NCBI RefSeq assembly: GCF_034190915.1
Contig: NW_026947545.1
Location: forward strand, 1,736,001 to 1,800,000
DNA length: 64,000 bases
Source of the DNA: Cavia porcellus
Lineage: Eukaryota > Chordata > Mammalia > Rodentia > Caviidae
Direction of reading: 5' to 3'
The notes under the pieces are model-generated. The model saw only the letters and a program-made list of their open reading frames with translations. It had not been told where the DNA came from and searched no databases. How positions within the stretch are numbered: position 1 is the stretch's first letter; the number at the start of each line of letters is the position of its first letter. Position numbers and translations under genes: made by a program. Positions 25,428 to 35,459 of this stretch are shown one piece after another.

Positions 25428-27766
25428 GTCAGCATGTGGAGGACAGGGAACATGCATTGGCAATGCAGGATAGATTTCTGAAAAACATAGCAGGATGGTG
25501 CGCATTGTATGGGTGTGTAACATTACATTGACTAGTAGGAGTGAGAAAAACATCACGGGGTGGTGCGCTTTGTATTGGTGTGTAACATTACATTCACTAG
25601 TATGAGTGAGAAAAACATCACGCGGAATTGTGAATCCGAGGGTCTGAATTAGGATATGCAGTGAGTGGCAATGTAGGATGTAGAAAAGCACCCAGGGGTG
25701 GTCAGCATGTGGAGGTCAGGGAACATACAGTGGCAATGTAGGATAGGTTTCTGAAAAACATCGCGGGGTGGTGCGCATTGTATGATTGTGTAACATTACA
25801 TTCACTGGTAGGAGTGAGAAAAACATCAATGGGAGGTGTGAATCCGAGGGTCTGAATTAGGAAAGGCAGTGAGTGGCAATGTAGGATGGAGAAAAGCACC
25901 CAGGGGTGGTCAGCATGGGGAGGTCAGGAAACATACAGCGGCAATGTAGTATAGGTTTCTGAAAACCATCGCGGGATTGTGCGCATTGTATGTGTGCGTA
26001 ACATTACATTCAATAGTAGGAGTGAGAAAAACATCACGGGGTGGTGTGAATCGGAGGGTCTGAATTAGGATAGGCAGTGAGAGTCAATGTAGGATGGAGA
26101 AAAGGACCGCGGGGTACTCAGCATGGGGAGGTCAGGGAACATGCAGTGGCAATGTAGGATAGGTTTCTGAAAAACATCGCGGGGTGGTGCGCATTGTATG
26201 GGTGTGTAACATTACATTCACTAGTATGAGTGAGAAAAACATCAACGGGTGGTGTGAATCGGAGGTTCTGAATTAGGATAGGCTGTGAGTGGCAATGTAG
26301 GATGGAGAAAAGCACTGGGGGGTGGTCAGCATGTGGAGGTCAGGGAACATGCATTGGCAATGTAGGATAGGTTTCTGAAAAACATAGCGGGGTGGTGCGC
26401 ATTGTATGGGTGTGTAACATTACATTCACTACTAGGAGTGAGAAAAACATCACGGGGTGGTGCGCATTGTATTGGTGTGTAACATTACATTCACTAGTAG
26501 GAGTGAGAAAAACATCACGGGGTGGTGTGAATCGGAGAGTCTGAATTAGGATAGGCAGTGAGTGGCAATGTAGGATGGAGAAAAGTACTACGGGGTGGTC
26601 AGCATGTGGAGGTCAGGGAACATGCATTGGCAATGCAGGATAGATTTCTGAAAAACATAGCAGGATGGTGCGCATTGTATGGGTGTGTAACATTACATTG
26701 ACTAGTAGGAGTGAGAAAAACATCACGGGGTGGTGCGCTTTGTATTGGTGTGTAACATTACATTCACTAGTAGGAGTGAGAAAAACATCACGCGGAATTG
26801 TGAATCCGAGGGTCTGAATTAGGATATGCAGTGAGTGGCAATGTAGGATGTAGAAAAGCACCCAGGGGTGGTCAGCATGGGGAGGTCAGGGAACATACAG
26901 TGGCAATGTAGGATAGGTTTCTGAAAAACATCGCGGGGTGGTGCGCATTGTATGGTTGTGTAACATTACATTCACTGGTAGGAGTGAGAAAAACATCAAT
27001 GGGAGGTGTGAATCCGAGGGTCTGAATTAGTAAAGGCAGTGAGTGGCAATGTAGGATGGAGAAAAGCACCCAGGGGTGGTCAGCATGGGGAGGTCAGGAA
27101 ACATACAGCGGCAATGTAGTATAGGTTTCTGAAAACCATCGCGGGATTGTGCGCATTGTATGTGTGCGTAACATTACATTCAATAGTAGGAGTGAGAAAA
27201 ACATCACGGGGTGGTGTGAATCGGAGGGTCTGAATTAGGATAGGCAGTGAGAGTCAATGTAGAATGGAGAAAAGCACCGCGGGGTACTCAGCATGGGGAG
27301 GTCAGGGAACATGCAGTGGCAATGTAGGATAGGTTTCTGAAAAACATCGCGGGGTGATGCGCATTGTATGGGTATGTAACATTACATTCACTAGTATGAG
27401 TGAGAAAAACATCAACGGGTGGTGTGAATCGGAGGTTCTGAATTAGGATAGGCTGTGAGTGGCAATGTAGGATGGAGAAAAGCACTGTGGGGTGGTCAGC
27501 ATGTGGAGGTCAGGGAACATGCATTGGCTATGTAGGATAGGTTTCTGAAAAACATAGCGGGGTGGTGCGCATTGTATGGGTGTGTAACATTACATTCACT
27601 ACTAGGAGTGAGAAAAACATCACGGGGTGGTGCGCATTGTATTGGTGTGTAACATTACATTCACTAGTAGGAGTGAGAAAACATCACGCGGTGGTGTGAA
27701 TCGGAGGGTCTGAATAACGATAGGCAGTGAGTGGCAATGTAGGATGGAGAAAAGTACTGCGGGGTG
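25428..27766. repeat. Nested L-S-S-S-L tandem pair in HOR copy 3
   Basis: Halves lie at 25428-26597 and 26598-27766, in the same position in the repeat unit as in copies 1 and 2. The duplication therefore preceded amplification of the 7.56-kb unit. Confidence 0.88.
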
Positions 27767-28182
27767 GTCAGCATGGCGAGGTCAGGGAACATGCAGTGGC
27801 AATGTAGGATAAGTTTCTGAAAAACATCGCGGGCTGGTGCACATCGTATGGGTGTGTAACATTACATTCACTAGTAGGAGTGAGAAAAACATCACGCGGT
27901 GTTGTGAATCGGAGGGTGTGAATTAGGATAGGCAATGAGTGGCAATGTAGGATGGAGAAAAGCACCGCGGGGTGGTCAGCATGGGCAGGTCAGGGAACAT
28001 GCAGTGGCAATGTAGGATAGGTTTTTGAAAAACATCCCAGGGTGGTGCGCATTGTATGGCTGTGTAACACTACATTCACTAGTATGAGTGAGAAAAACAT
28101 CACGCGGTGGTGTGAATCGGAGGGTGTGAGTTAGGATAGGCAATGAGTGGCAATGTAGGATGGAGAAAAGCACCGCGGGGTG

Positions 28183-28520
28183 GTCAGCATGGGGAGGTCA
28201 GGGAACATGCAGTGGCAATGTAGGATAGGTTTCTGAAAAACATCGCGGGGTGGTGCGCATAGTATGGGTGTGTATCATTACATTCACTATTAGGAGTGAG
28301 AAAATCATCACAGGGTGTTTCGCATTGTATTGGTGTGTAACATTACATTCACTAGTAGGAGTGAGAAAAACATCACGGGGTGGTGCGCTTTGTATGCGTG
28401 TGTAACATTACATTCACTAGTAGGAGTGAAAAAAACATCACGGGGAGGTGTGAATCCGAGGGTCTGAATTAGGATATGCAGTGAGTGGCAATGCAGGATG
28501 TAGAAAAGCACCCGGGGGTG
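28183..28520 (+). repeat. XL monomer in HOR copy 3
   Basis: The same three-A monomer, 7,562 bp after the one at 20621. The next monomer (from 28521) starts TTCAGCATGG and has GGATAAGTTTC, two private changes of copy 3. Confidence 0.92.
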
Positions 28521-31500
28521 TTCAGCATGGGGAGGTCAGGGAACATACAGTGGCAATGTAGGATAAGTTTCTGAAAAACATCGCAGGATGGTGCGCATTG
28601 TATGGGTGTGTAACATTACATTCACCAGTAGGAGTGAGAAAAACATCACGGGGTGGTGTGAATCGGAGGGTCTGAATTAGGATAGGCAGTAAGTGGCAAT
28701 GTAGGATGGAGAAAAGCACCGCAGGGTGGTCATCATGGGGAGGTCAGGGATCATAAAGTGGCAATGTAGGATAGGTTTCTGAAAAACATCGCGTCTTGGT
28801 GCGCATTGTATGGCTGTGTAACATTACATTCACTACTAGGAGTGAGAAAAACATCACGGGTTGGTGCGCATTGTATTGGTGTGTAACATTACATTCACTT
28901 GTAGGAGTGAGAAAAACATCACGTGGTTGTGTGAATCCGAGGGTCTGAATTCGGATAGCCAGTGATTGGCAATGTAGGATGGACAAAAGCACCGCGGGGT
29001 GGTCAGAATGGGGAGGTCAGGGAATATGCAGTGGTAATGTAGGATAGGTTTCTGAAAAACATCGCGGGGTGATGCGCATTGTATGGGTGTGTAACATTAC
29101 ATTCACTAGTAGGAGTGAGAAAAACATCATGTGGTGGTGTGAATTGGAGAGTCTGTATTATGTTACGCAGTGAGTGGCATTGTAGGATGGAGAAAAGCTC
29201 CGCGGGGTGGTCATCATGGGGAGGTCAGGGAACATGCAGTGGCAATGTAGGATAGGTTTCTGAAAAACATCGCGGCGGTGGTGCGCATTGTAGGTGTGTG
29301 TAACTTTACATTCACTAGTAGGAGTGAGAAAAACATCACGGGGTGTTGCGCATTGTTTGTGTGTGTAACGTTACATTCACTAGTAGGAGTGAGAAAAACA
29401 TCACAGGGTGGTGTGTATCGGAGGGTATGATTTAGGATAGCCAGTGAGTTGCAATGTAGGATGGAGAAAAGCATCGCGGGGTGGTCAGCATGGGGAGGTC
29501 AGGGAACATGCAGTGGCAATGTAGGATAGGTTTCTGAAAAAAATCGCGGGGTGGTGCCCATTGTATGGGTGAGTAACTTTATATTCACTAGTAGGAGTGA
29601 GAAAAGCATCACTGGGTGGTGTGAATCGGAGGGTCTGAATTAGGATAGACAGTGAGTGGCAATGTACGATGCAGAAAATCACCGCGGGGTGTCAGCATAG
29701 GGAGGTCAGGGAACATGCAGTGGCAATGTAGGAAAGGTTTCTGAAAAACATCGCGGGGTGGTGCGCATTGTATGGGTGTGTAACATTACATTCACTATTA
29801 GGAGTGAGAAAATCATCAAGGGGTGTTGCGCATTGTATGGGTGTGTAACATTACATTAACTAGTAGGAGTGAGAAAAACATGACGGGGGGTGTGAATCCG
29901 AGGGTCTGAATTAGGATAGCCAGTGAGTTGCAATGTAGCATGGAGAAAAGCATCGCAGGTTGGTCAGCATGGGGAGGTCAGGGAACATGCAGTGGCAATG
30001 TAGGATAAGTTTCTGAAAAACATCGCGGGCTGGTGCACATTGTATGGGTGTGTAACATTTCATTCACTAGTAGGAGTGAGAAAAACATCACGCGCTGGGG
30101 TGAATCGGAGGGTGTGAATTAGGATAGGCAATGAGTGGCAATGTAGGATGGAGAAAAGCACCGCGGGGTGGTCAGCATGGGGAGGTTAGGGAACATGCAG
30201 TGGCAATGTAGGATAGGTTTCGAAAAACATCGCGTCTTGGTGCGCATTGTATGGCTGTGTAACATTACATTCACTACTAGGAGTGAGAAAAACATCACGG
30301 GTTGGTGCGCATTGTATTGGTGTATAACATTACATTCACTAGTAGGAGTGAGAAATACATCACGGGGTGGTGTGAATCCGAGTGTCTGAATTAGGATATG
30401 CAGTGAGTGGCAATGTAGAATGGAGAAAAGCACCCAGGGGTGATCAGCATGGGGAGGTCAGGGAACATACAGTGGCAATGTAGGATAGGTTTCTGAAAAA
30501 CATCACGGGGTGGTGCGCATTGTATGGGTGTGTTACATTACATTCACTAGTAGAAGTGAGAAAAACATCACGGGGTGGTGTGAATCAGAGGGTCTGAATA
30601 ACGATAGGCAGTGAGTGGCAATGTAGGATGGAGAAAAGTACTGCTGGGTGGTCAGCATGGGGAGGTCAGGGAACATGCAGTGGCAATGTAGGATAGGTTT
30701 CTGAAAAAAATCGCGGGGTGGTGCCCATTGTATGGGTGAGTAACTTTATATTCACTAGTAGGAGTGAGAAAAGCATCACTGGGTGGTGTGAATCGGAGGG
30801 TCTGAATTAGGATAGACAGTGAGTGGCAATGTACGATGCAGAAAATCACCGCGGGGTGTCAGCATAGGGAGGTCAGGGAACATGCAGTGGCAATGTAGGA
30901 AAGGTTTCTGAAAAACATCGCGGGGTGGTGCGCATTGTATGGGTGTGTAACATTACATTCACTATTAGGAGTGAGAAAATCATCAAGGGGTGTTGCGCAT
31001 TGTATGGGTGTGTAACATTACATTAACTAGTAGGAGTGAGAAAAACATGACGGGGGGTGTGAATCCGAGGGTCTGAATTAGGATAGCCAGTGAGTTGCAA
31101 TGTAGCATGGAGAAAAGCATCGCAGGTTGGTCAGCATGGGGAGGTCAGGGAACATGCAGTGGCAATGTAGGATAAGTTTCTGAAAAACATCGCGGGCTGG
31201 TGCACATTGTATGGGTGTGTAACATTTCATTCACTAGTAGGAGTGAGAAAAACATCACGCGCTGGTGTGAATCGGAGGGTGTGAATTAGGATAGGCAATG
31301 AGTGGCAATGTAGGATGGAGAAAAGCACCGCGGGGTGGTCAGCATGGGGAGGTTAGGGAACATGCAGTGGCAATGTAGGATAGGTTTCTGAAAAACATCG
31401 CGTCTTGGTGCGCATTGTATGGCTGTGTAACATTACATTCACTACTAGGAGTGAGAAAAACATCACGGGTTGGTGCGCATTGTATTGGTGTATAACATTA

Positions 31501-33469
31501 CATTCACTAGTAGGAGTGAGAAATACATCACGGGGTGGTGTGAATCCGAGTGTCTGAATTAGGATATGCAGTGAGTGGCAATGTAGAATGGAGAAAAGCA
31601 CCCAGGGGTGATCAGCATGGGGAGGTCAGGGAACATACAGTGGCAATGTAGGATAGGTTTCTGAAAAACATCACGGGGTGGTGCGCATTGTATGGGTGTG
31701 TTACATTACATTCACTAGTAGAAGTGAGAAAAACATCACGGGGTGGTGTGAATCAGAGGGTCTGAATAACGATAGGCAGTGAGTGGCAATGTAGGATGGA
31801 GAAAAGTACTGCTGGGTGGTCAGCATGGGGAGGTCAGGGAACATGCAGTGGCAATGTTGGATAGGTTTCTGAAAAAATTCGCGGGGTGGTGCGCATAGTA
31901 TGGGTGTGTAATATTACATTCACTAGTAGGTGTGAGAAAAACATCTTGGGGTAGTGCGCATGTAATTGGTGTGTAACATTACATTCACTTGTAGGAGTGA
32001 GAAAAACATCACGTGGTTGTGTGAATCCGAGGGTCTGAATTCGGATAGCCAGTGATTGGCAATGTAGGATGGACAAAAGCACCGCGGGGTGGTCAGAATG
32101 GGGAGGTCAGGGAATATGCAGTGGTAATGTAGGATAGGTTTCTGAAAAACATCGCGGGGTGATGCGCATTGTATGGGTGTGTAACATTACATTCACTAGT
32201 AGGAGTGAGAAAAACATCATGTGGTGGTGTGAATTGGAGAGTCTGTATTATGTTACGCAGTGAGTGGCATTGTAGGATGGAGAAAATCTCCGCGGGGTGG
32301 TCAGCATGGGGAGGTCAGGGAACATGCAGTGGCAATGTAGGATAGGTTTCTGAAAAACATCGCGGCGGTGGTGCGCATTGTAGGTGTGTTTAACTTTACA
32401 TTCACTAGTAGGAGTGAGAAAAACATCACGGGGTGTTGCGCATTGTTTGTGTGTGTAACGTTACATTCACTAGTAGGAGTGAGAAAAACATCACAGGGTG
32501 GTGTGTATCGGAGGGTATGATTTAGGATAGCCAGTGAGTTGCAATGTAGGATGGAGAAAAGCATCGCGGGGTGGTCAGCATGGGGAGGTCAGGGAACATG
32601 CAGTGGCAATGTAGGATAGGTTTCTGAAAAAAATCGCGGGGTGGTGCCCATTGTATGGGTGAGTAACTTTATATTCACTAGTAGGAGTGAGAAAAGCATC
32701 ACTGGGTGGTGTGAATCGGAGGGTCTGAATTAGGATAGACAGTGAGTGGCAATGTACGATGCAGAAAATCACCGCGGGGTGTCAGCATAGGGAGGTCAGG
32801 GAACATGCAGTGGCAATGTAGGAAAGGTTTCTGAAAAACATCGCGGGGTGGTGCGCATTGTATGGGTGTGTAACATTACATTCACTAGTATGAGTGAGAA
32901 AAACATCACGGGGTGTTGTGAATCGGAGGTTCTGAATTAGGTTAGGCAGTGAGTGGCAATGTAGGATGGAGAAAAGCACTGTGGGGTTGTCAGCATGTGG
33001 AGGTCAGGGAACATGCATTGGCAATGTAGGATAGGTTTCTGAAAAACATAGCGGGGTGGTGCGCATTGTATGGTTGTGTAACATTACATTCACTAGTAGG
33101 AGTGAGAAAAACATCACGGAGTGGTGCGCTTTGTATTGGTGTGTAACATTACATTCACTAGTAGGAGTGAGAAAAACATCACGGGGAGTTGTGAATCCGA
33201 GGGTCTGAATTAGGATATGCAGTGAGTGGCAATGTAGGATGTAGAAAAGCACCCAGGGGTGGTCAGCATGGGGAGGTCAGGGAACATACAGTGGCAATGT
33301 AGGATAGGTTTCTGAAAAACATCGCGGGATGTTGCGCATTGTATGGGTGTGTAACATTACATTCAACAGTAGGAGTGAGAAAAACATCACGGGGTGGTGT
33401 GAATCGGAGGGTCTGAATTAGGATAGGCAGTGAGTGGCAATGTAGGATGGAGAAAAGCACCGCATGGTG

Positions 33470-33742
33470 GTCAGCATGGGGAGGTCAGGTAAGATAAAGT
33501 GGCAATGTAGGATAGGTTTCTGAAAAACATCGCGGGGTGGTGCGCATTGTATGGGTGTGTATCATTACATTCACTAGTAGGAGTGAGAAAAACATCACGG
33601 GGTGTTGCACATTGTATGGGTGTGTAACATTACATTCACTAGTAGGAGTGAGAAAAACATCACAGGGTGGTGTGAATCGGAGGGTATTATTTAGGATAGC
33701 CAGTGAGTTGCAATGTAGGATGGAGAAAAGCACCGCGGGGTG
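33470..33742 (+). repeat. Exemplar long monomer (L, 273 bp, C-A-A-B)
   Basis: Layout is C 33470-33539, A1 33540-33604, A2 33605-33669 and B 33670-33742. The extra 65 bp compared with the S form is exactly one additional A subunit. This is a type-II long monomer: A2 starts TTGCACATTG (usually TTGCGCATTG) and ends CATCACAGGGTG, and B carries the AGCCAGTGAGTTGC variant. Its C subunit has the unusual AGGTAAGATAAAGTGG in place of AGGGAACATGCAGTGG, a marker repeated at the equivalent place in every related block. About 100 monomers in the window have the two-A form. Confidence 0.93.
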
Positions 33743-33812
33743 GTCAGCATGGGGAGGTCAGGGAACATGCAGTGGCAATGTAGGATAGGTTTCTGAAAAT
33801 CATCGCGGGGTT
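33743..33812 (+). repeat. Subunit C of the exemplar monomer (70 bp)
   Basis: C begins GTCAGCATGGGGAGGTCAGG and ends TTTCTGAAAA(A)CATCGCGGGGTG. Its middle, CAGTGGCAATGTAGGAT, closely matches the middle of subunit B (GTGAGTGGCAATGTAGGAT), so B and C look like products of an old duplication. The start of C is also where several large duplication junctions fall. Confidence 0.85.
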
Positions 33813-33877
33813 GTGCGCATTGCATGGGTGTGTAACATTACATTCACTAGTAGGAGTGAGAAAAACATCACGGGGTG
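33813..33877 (+). repeat. Subunit A of the exemplar monomer (65 bp)
   Basis: A begins GTGCGCATTG, has AACATTACATTCACTAGTAG in the middle and ends GAGTGAGAAAAACATCACGG then GGTG. It shares only its 3' half with B and C (GTAGGA, then GAAAA, then C-rGCGGGGTG-like end), so it is the most diverged subunit. It is the only subunit whose copy number varies (1, 2 or 3 per monomer). The ACTAGT hexamer (SpeI site) in its centre is conserved in most copies. Confidence 0.88.
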
Positions 33878-33950
33878 GTGTGAATCGGAGGGTCTGAATT
33901 AGGATAGGCAGTGAGTGGCAATGTAGGATGGAGAAAAGCACCGCGGGGTG
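33878..33950 (+). repeat. Subunit B of the exemplar monomer (73 bp)
   Basis: B begins GTGTGAATCGGAGGGTCTGA, continues AATTAGGATAGGCAGTGAG and ends ATGGAGAAAAGCACCGCGG then GGTG. It exists in several diagnostic variants across the window: AATCCGAG with ATATGCAG and GCACCCAGG; GGGTATGATTTAGG with AGCCAGTGAGTTGC; and ATTCGGATAGCCAGTGATTGG with ATGGACAAAAG. Each is linked to a particular upstream A variant. Confidence 0.85.
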
Positions 33951-34158
33951 GTCAGCATGGGGAGGTCAGGGAACATGCAGTGGCAATGTAGGATAGGTTT
34001 CTGAAAAACATTGCGGTGTGGTGCGCATTGTATGGGTGTGTAACATTACATTCACTAGCAGGAGTGAGAAAAACATCACGGGGTGGTGTGAATCGGAGGG
34101 TCTGAATTAGGATAGGCAGTGAGTGGCAATGTAGGATGGAGAAAAGTACTATGGGGTG

Positions 34159-34431
34159 GTCAGCATGTGGAGGTCAGGGAACATGCATTGGCAATGCAGG
34201 ATAGATTTCTGAAAAACATAGCAGGATGGTGCGCATTGTATGGGTGTGTAACATTACATTGACTAGTAGGAGTGAGAAAAACATCACGGGGTGGTGCGCT
34301 TTGTATTGGTGTGTAACATTACATTCACTAGTAGGAGTGAGAAAAACATCACGCGGTGTTGTGAATCGGAGGGTGTGAATTAGGATAGGCAATGAGTGGC
34401 AATGTAGGATGGAGAAAAGCACCGCGGGGTG
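34159..34431 (+). repeat. Hybrid long monomer marking a 1,105-bp deletion
   Basis: The left part (C and both A subunits) matches 39931 onward at offset 5,772: GCAATGCAGGATAGATTTC and GTGCGCTTTGTATTGG. The right part (B, with GTGTTGTGAATCGGAGG, GGGTGTGAATTAGG and GGCAATGAGTGGC) matches the end of 41101-41308 at offset 6,877. The difference is 1,105 bp, exactly four S plus one L. The switch lies in GAGAAAAACATCACGCGG, sequence common to both parents. Confidence 0.85.
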
Positions 34432-34639
34432 GTCAGCATGGGCAGGTCAGGGAACATGCAGTGGCAATGTAGGATAGGTTTTTGAAAAACATCCCAGGGT
34501 GGTGCGCATTGTATGGCTGTGTAACACTACATTCACTAGTATGAGTGAGAAAAACATCACGCGGTGGTGTGAATCGGAGGGTGTGAGTTAGGATAGGCAA
34601 TGAGTGGCAATGTAGGATGGAGAAAAGCACCCTGGGGTG

Positions 34640-34978
34640 GTCAGCATGGGGAGGTCAGGGAACATGCAGTGGCAATGTAGGATAGGTTTCTGAAAAACAT
34701 CGCGGGGTGGTGCGCATAGTATGGGTGTGTATCATTACATTCACTATTAGGAGTGAGAAAATCATCACAGGGTGTTTCGCATTGTATTGGTGTGTAACAT
34801 TACATTCACTAGTAGGAGTGAGAAAAACATCACGGGGTGGTGCGCTTTGTATGCGTGTGTAACATTACATTCACTAGTAGGAGTGAAAAAAAACATCACG
34901 GGGAGGTGTGAATCCGAGGGTCTGAATTAGGATATGCAGTGAGTGGCAATGCAGGATGTAGAAAAGCACCCGGGGGTG
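34640..34978 (+). repeat. XL monomer with an extra A (339 bp)
   Basis: Three A subunits as at 4742, but the A-run after GGAGTG near 34886-34893 is one base longer, giving 339 bp. The homopolymer makes this the kind of site where polymerase slippage or a consensus error is plausible. Confidence 0.88.
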
Positions 34979-35186
34979 GTCAGCATGGGGAGGTCAGGGA
35001 ACATACAGTGGCAATGTAGGATAGGTTTCTGAAAAACATCGCAGGATGGTGCGCATTTTATGGGTGTGTAACATTACATTCACCAGTAGGAGTGAGAAAA
35101 ACATCACGGGGTGGTGTGAATCGGAGGGTCTGAATTAGGATAGGCAGTAAGTGGCAATGTAGGATGGAGAAAAGCACCGCAGGGTG

Positions 35187-35459
35187 GTCATCATGGGGAG
35201 GTCAGGGATCATAAAGTGGCAATGTAGGATAGGTTTCTGAAAAACATCGCGTCTTGGTGCGCATTGTATGGCTGTGTAACATTACATTCACTACTAGGAG
35301 TGAGAAAAACATCACGGGTTGGTGCGCATTGTATTGGTGTATAACATTACATTCACTAGTAGGAGTGAGAAATACATCACGGGGTGGTGTGAATCCGAGT
35401 GTCTGAATTAGGATATGCAGTGAGTGGCAATGTAGAATGGAGAAAAGCACCCAGGGGTG
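35187..35459 (+). repeat. Two-source mosaic long monomer
   Basis: C carries GGGATCATAAAGTGG as in 5288, while A1, A2 and B (CGTCTTGGTGCGC, GGTGTATAACATTAC, GAAATACATCACGG, AATCCGAGTGTC) match 7484. It has one switch fewer than the monomer at 13606 and could represent an intermediate on the way to it; the order of events is inferred. Confidence 0.82.

Larger units (their letters stand above)
24050..31610. repeat. Higher-order repeat, copy 3 (7,561 bp)
   Basis: The same 32-monomer order. A base is lost in GGTTTCGAAAAACATC near 30220 (elsewhere GGTTTCTGAAAAAC). The right edge is at about 31611-31636: sequence then continues as after 15321 (AACATACAGTGG) instead of as after 16489 (AACATGCAGTGGCAATGTAGG then AAAGG). 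The shared stretch ATCAGCATGGGGAGGTCAGG at the start of C is therefore the likely exchange site. Confidence 0.92.
33743..33950 (+). repeat. Exemplar short monomer (S, 208 bp, C-A-B)
   Basis: This copy is close to the consensus (about three differences) and serves as the type example of the 208-bp monomer. It contains subunit C at 33743-33812, A at 33813-33877 and B at 33878-33950. About 166 of the 272 monomers have this single-A form. The length of 208 bp is not divisible by three, so any reading frame shifts at every monomer, which argues against coding. Confidence 0.95.
31611..35459. repeat. Mosaic segment right of the HORs (16 monomers)
   Basis: Order S L S L S S L S L S S L S XL S L. The first part (31338-32780) matches 35187-36629 and 37110-38552. 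The part 32781-34300 matches 38553-40072 at an offset of 5,772 bp. Monomer markers are those of the left-hand blocks, in rearranged order. Confidence 0.85.

Noticed and set aside
8927..31610. Three identical 7.56-kb units as an assembly artefact
   Set aside because: Rejected as the main explanation because each unit has private changes, including separate 1-bp deletions near 19994-20001 and 30220, and the same modules recur in different orders elsewhere. It cannot be excluded without reads.
33743..33950. CENP-B box in the monomer
   Set aside because: The consensus and the variants I read on both strands do not contain the NTTCGNNNNANNCGGGN pattern; ATTCGGATAGCC-type variants match only the first half. 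I did not check all 272 monomers exhaustively.
33743..33950. G-quadruplex-forming motif
   Set aside because: The plus strand has several GGG/GGGG runs, but in the consensus they are too far apart (loops of about 10 or more) for the usual four-run pattern. Only the general G-richness is reported.
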